A stretch of DNA of 7,294 bases from Myxococcales bacterium (GTDB lineage Bacteria; Myxococcota; Myxococcia; Myxococcales; Myxococcaceae), in the NCBI GenBank assembly GCA_009885595.1, contig VFKJ01001255.1, forward strand, positions 1 through 7,294. The letters are read 5' to 3'. Shown here in pieces: positions 4,741 to 7,294 of this stretch (its first letter is position 1; each line of letters begins with the position of its first letter). The translations under genes and the position numbers were made by a program. The notes beneath the pieces are model-generated. The model had not been told where the DNA came from. It saw only the letters and a program-made list of their open reading frames with translations, and did not search any database.

Positions 4741-7212
4741 TCATTTTTCCAACCCTGAGACGCCGTCCCAGGCTTCGGGCGGCGGGTGAAGCTCGAACTC
4801 CGTGCACAGTGAGAGCAGGCGCCTGCTCGGGCCGTCACTCTCGTCCACCTGCAGCGCCTGACCCAGCTTTACCTTCGCCTCCTGGAACCTTCGGGCGCGG
4901 TAGGCGAGCAGGGCCTGACCGTAGAGGTCAACCACTTTCAGCTTGTCGTGGTGCAGCTCACCGCGCATCCCGAGCAGCTCGTAGACGGTGACCGCGTTCT
5001 GCTTGCCCGCGACCCGCACCCGATCGAGCTCGCGCGCTTCCACCTGGTCCTTCACGGCCTCGTAGGTGCCGGGGCCCATCATGATCAGCGTGCCGTAGAT
5101 CTTGTTGGCGCCCTCGAGGCGGGCGGCGAGGTTCATCTCGTCGCCGATGGCGGTGTAGTCGAGCAGCTGGGCCGAGCCGATGTTGCCCACCATCATGGTG
5201 CCGGTGTTGAGGCCCACGCGCGTGTAGACGTCGGGCAGGCCTTCCTTGCGGAACTCCTCGCGCAGCTGGCCGATCACCTTCTGCACCTGGAGCGCGCCCC
5301 GGCAGGCGCGCAGGGCGTGATCATCGTGGGGCACCGGCGCGCCGAAGAGCGCCACCACCGCGTCTCCGATGTACTTGTCGATGCAGGCGCCTTCGCCGGT
5401 GAGCTCGGGCGTCACCACCGAGAGGTAGCGGTTCAAGATGCGCATCAGTTGCTTGGGCTCGTCCTTGAGCTTCTCGCTGAAGGTGGAGAAGCCCTTGATG
5501 TCTGAGAAGAACGCGGTGACCTCGAGGTTCTCGCCCTCGAGGCTGGGCAGCTTCTTCTGCTCGACCATCAGCTCGACCAGGTCGGCTTCCATGTAGTTCT
5601 GGAAGAGCTCCTTGATGCGTTCGCGTTCCTTGCGGGCGAAGAGCCGCTCCCAGGTGGTGGCGAGGATGGAGGCGACCGTACCGGCGAGCCCCGGCAAGGC
5701 GGAGAGCACGTGAATTCGGGTGGCCACCAGGAAGCTGCCGGTGATGGTGAAGAAGCCCACGTAGAGGAGCACCGGCCAGCCGATGTCCACGAAGGTGTTA
5801 CGGACGACGAGCACCAGGGTGACCGAGAAGAGCGCCACCAGGAAGGAGAAGAGCAGCGAGACCCAGAAGGGCGCGGCGGTGACGAACTGATCGTGCAGCA
5901 GGTTGTCGAGGGTGGCGGCCTGCTTCACCAGGCCCGGGGTGGCCTGTTCCAGCGGGGTGGCCTTGGAGTCGCCGGTGCCCACCGCCACACCGCCCACCAG
6001 CACGAGCTTTCCCTTGAAGGGCGCGCCTTCGGGATCGGTCTCGATCGCACCGCCCGGGCAGTCTCCGTCCACCTGGTTGGTCTTGCCCTCGCGCGCCTTG
6101 CAGAAGTGGAAGCGCCGCACCACGTCGACGAGCGGGATCATGCGAAAGCGATCGTGGAGCTTTCCGCCGTAGTGAATCTCAGCGGTGCCGTCCTGGTTGA
6201 TGTGCACGGTGCGCTTACCGATGGTGAGCTTGCCGGGCTCGATGGTGATGCCTTCGGCCTTCTCCAGCGCCGCGATCGCCAGCACCGGCGGGGTGGCGTA
6301 GCTGTTGTTGCCGTCGGTGAAGACGAAGCCGGTGCGGCGCAGCTTGCCGTCTTCGTCCTCTTCGCTGCTGACCGCGCCGAAGCCGCCGGCGGTCTCGAGC
6401 AGCACGGGCAGCGAGGGCATGGGGTAGGCGGCGAACTCCTTGCCGGTGAGGTTGCCTTTGGCGTCGTGCTCGAGCTCGGCGGGGAACTGGGGCTGCTCCA
6501 GTTCCTTCATGGTCACCGGCACGGAGTAGGCCTTGGCGGCCCACGTGATGCGGTTCTCCTGCGCCAGCTTGTTGAGCGCGGCGAGCTCTGCGGGCGTGGG
6601 GTCTTCGGGGAACTCGCCTTCCGGCGTCTCCTTTACCGGAGGCGCGGGCATCGGCCCCACCGGCCGCGCCATGGTGGGCTCGACCTTCGGCAAGGGCTTG
6701 GCGGTCGCCGAGGTGTTGAAGCCTAAGATCACCGGAACGGAGATCTCCTGGAGCGCCTCGGCGAAGGCGCGATCGCCGGTGCCGTCCGAAGACTGCTCGT
6801 TCATCACGGTGTCGAAGACGATGCCGCGCGCGCCGGCCCGGGCGAGGTAGCGCACCAGATCAGCCCAGACCTTGCGATCGAAGGGCAGGCTCGAGCCGTA
6901 GCGCTCGCGCAGGAACGCCTCTTCGGAGACCTGCGTCATGGTGGCGTCGTCGAGGGCGACGATCACCACGTCCTCCGAGCGCACCACCTTGCCCAGCCCG
7001 AACTTCTGCTGCACGAACTGCAGCGCGGCGCGCTTGGGCAGGGTGAAGGCCTTGAGGCCGTCGTCGTAGGCCCCGCGCTCGTCGTCGGAGATCTCCATCA
7101 CGTCGAATTCCCACCACGCCGCGGCGAACCCGGTGGCGATGACGGAGAGCAGCAGCATCACGAGCCAGATCCGGCTCAGGCGCAGACGGATCAGCTCGAG
7201 CGCGCGTCTCAT
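4741..7212 (-). CDS. CHASE2-domain membrane adenylate cyclase (class III)
   Basis: An 823-residue inner-membrane enzyme that converts ATP to cAMP. Numbering is from the ATG at 7212. Order: one membrane helix (15-33), a large periplasmic CHASE2 sensor (about 40-440), three membrane helices (448-471, 476-499, 501-521), a linker helix with FQNYMEADLVE, and a class III cyclase domain (about 560-750). The catalytic set is complete: metal-binding D571 (FFSDIKGFS) and D617 (KYIGDAVVALFG), adenine-specifying K613 and D685 (LDYTAIGD), and transition-state N694 and R698 (NLAARLEG). The Lys/Asp pair indicates ATP rather than GTP. The C-terminal tail (about 757-813) looks like a TPR-type helical repeat and ends PPPEAWDGV, a tail I associate with this cyclase group. 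The CHASE2 region carries a proline-rich insert (173-210) and a CX13C pair (C371, C385). An in-frame GTG at 7242 would add 10 Arg-rich residues; neither start has a clear Shine-Dalgarno sequence. It heads the operon with the SH3-like and M48 genes. Confidence 0.93.
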   Translation of the reverse strand: MRRALELIRLRLSRIWLVMLLLSVIATGFAAAWWEFDVMEISDDERGAYDDGLKAFTLPKRAALQFVQQKFGLGKVVRSEDVVIVALDDATMTQVSEEAFLRERYGSSLPFDRKVWADLVRYLARAGARGIVFDTVMNEQSSDGTGDRAFAEALQEISVPVILGFNTSATAKPLPKVEPTMARPVGPMPAPPVKETPEGEFPEDPTPAELAALNKLAQENRITWAAKAYSVPVTMKELEQPQFPAELEHDAKGNLTGKEFAAYPMPSLPVLLETAGGFGAVSSEEDEDGKLRRTGFVFTDGNNSYATPPVLAIAALEKAEGITIEPGKLTIGKRTVHINQDGTAEIHYGGKLHDRFRMIPLVDVVRRFHFCKAREGKTNQVDGDCPGGAIETDPEGAPFKGKLVLVGGVAVGTGDSKATPLEQATPGLVKQAATLDNLLHDQFVTAAPFWVSLLFSFLVALFSVTLVLVVRNTFVDIGWPVLLYVGFFTITGSFLVATRIHVLSALPGLAGTVASILATTWERLFARKERERIKELFQNYMEADLVELMVEQKKLPSLEGENLEVTAFFSDIKGFSTFSEKLKDEPKQLMRILNRYLSVVTPELTGEGACIDKYIGDAVVALFGAPVPHDDHALRACRGALQVQKVIGQLREEFRKEGLPDVYTRVGLNTGTMMVGNIGSAQLLDYTAIGDEMNLAARLEGANKIYGTLIMMGPGTYEAVKDQVEARELDRVRVAGKQNAVTVYELLGMRGELHHDKLKVVDLYGQALLAYRARRFQEAKVKLGQALQVDESDGPSRRLLSLCTEFELHPPPEAWDGVSGLEK

Positions 7213-7266
7213 GGCGGCGAACCATATGCGGCGCGCCCGCACCTGCGTCGGGAAACTGAGCGCGGG

Positions 7267-7282
7267 TTCAGCTACTGCTGAA
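7267..7282. repeat. Short inverted repeat upstream of the cyclase gene
   Basis: TTCAGC-TACT-GCTGAA is a perfect 6-bp inverted repeat with a 4-nt loop, 54 nt upstream of the cyclase ATG at 7212. It has no T-run on either side, so it is not a standard terminator. It may be a small operator, an mRNA hairpin in the leader or chance. The rest of 7243-7294 shows no gene and no convincing promoter boxes. Confidence 0.3.
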
Positions 7283-7294
7283 GGACGAGTGTCA

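Noticed and set aside
4722..4838. Extended N-terminus for the SH3-like protein starting at 4838
   Set aside because: It would overlap the cyclase coding sequence and hide a clear signal peptide. The ATG at 4721 has its own GGAGG.
5710..6726. Plus-strand open frame of 338 codons antisense to the cyclase
   Set aside because: Its His/Gly/Glu/Arg-rich composition mirrors the CHASE2 coding frame. The minus-strand cyclase is certain from its motifs.
7243..7294. Sigma-54-like promoter (TGACAC...TTCA) upstream of the cyclase
   Set aside because: The spacing is off by one and the essential GG/GC pairs are not both present, so it does not meet the consensus.

Overview
The window is GC-rich, with strong G/C preference at third codon positions and several GTG/TTG starts. 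Every convincing gene lies on the minus strand, so the genes read from the right edge to the left. Base composition, lipoprotein metalloproteases and a CHASE2-type adenylate cyclase suggest a myxobacterium or related delta-proteobacterial lineage. This is an inference from style, because no rRNA or marker gene is present.

Right block (about 7242 to 3081): a membrane-bound adenylate cyclase (N-terminal membrane helix, periplasmic CHASE2 sensor, three membrane helices, class III cyclase domain with a complete catalytic set, helical C-terminal tail) is followed after 19 nt by a small exported protein with a bacterial SH3-like domain. That gene overlaps by 4 nt (GTGA) with a LoiP/BepA-like M48 metalloprotease, probably a lipoprotein. 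A strong hairpin with a T-rich tail closes the block, so these three genes look like one operon: a sensor that makes cAMP plus two envelope proteins.

Middle block (3062 to 779): a second M48 lipoprotein protease, clearly a tandem paralogue of the first, starts with TTG just beyond the terminator. It is followed after 57 nt by a 399-residue protein with one N-terminal membrane anchor and no family I recognise. The two paralogues share the zinc motif and two non-lipid cysteines in equivalent places, which suggests a conserved disulfide.

Left block (714 to 1): a TetR-family repressor gene sits behind a 20-bp inverted repeat that is probably its own operator. It overlaps by 4 nt (ATGA) with a gene running off the left edge. 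A strong Shine-Dalgarno sequence for that gene lies in the last codons of the repressor. This is a typical repressor-first, self-regulated operon, often controlling an efflux system, but too little of the target gene is visible to name it.

The most interesting idea is that the cyclase, SH3-like protein and paired M48 proteases form an envelope-status sensing and quality-control module. The sequence supports the gene linkage and the catalytic residues; the joint function is inferred.
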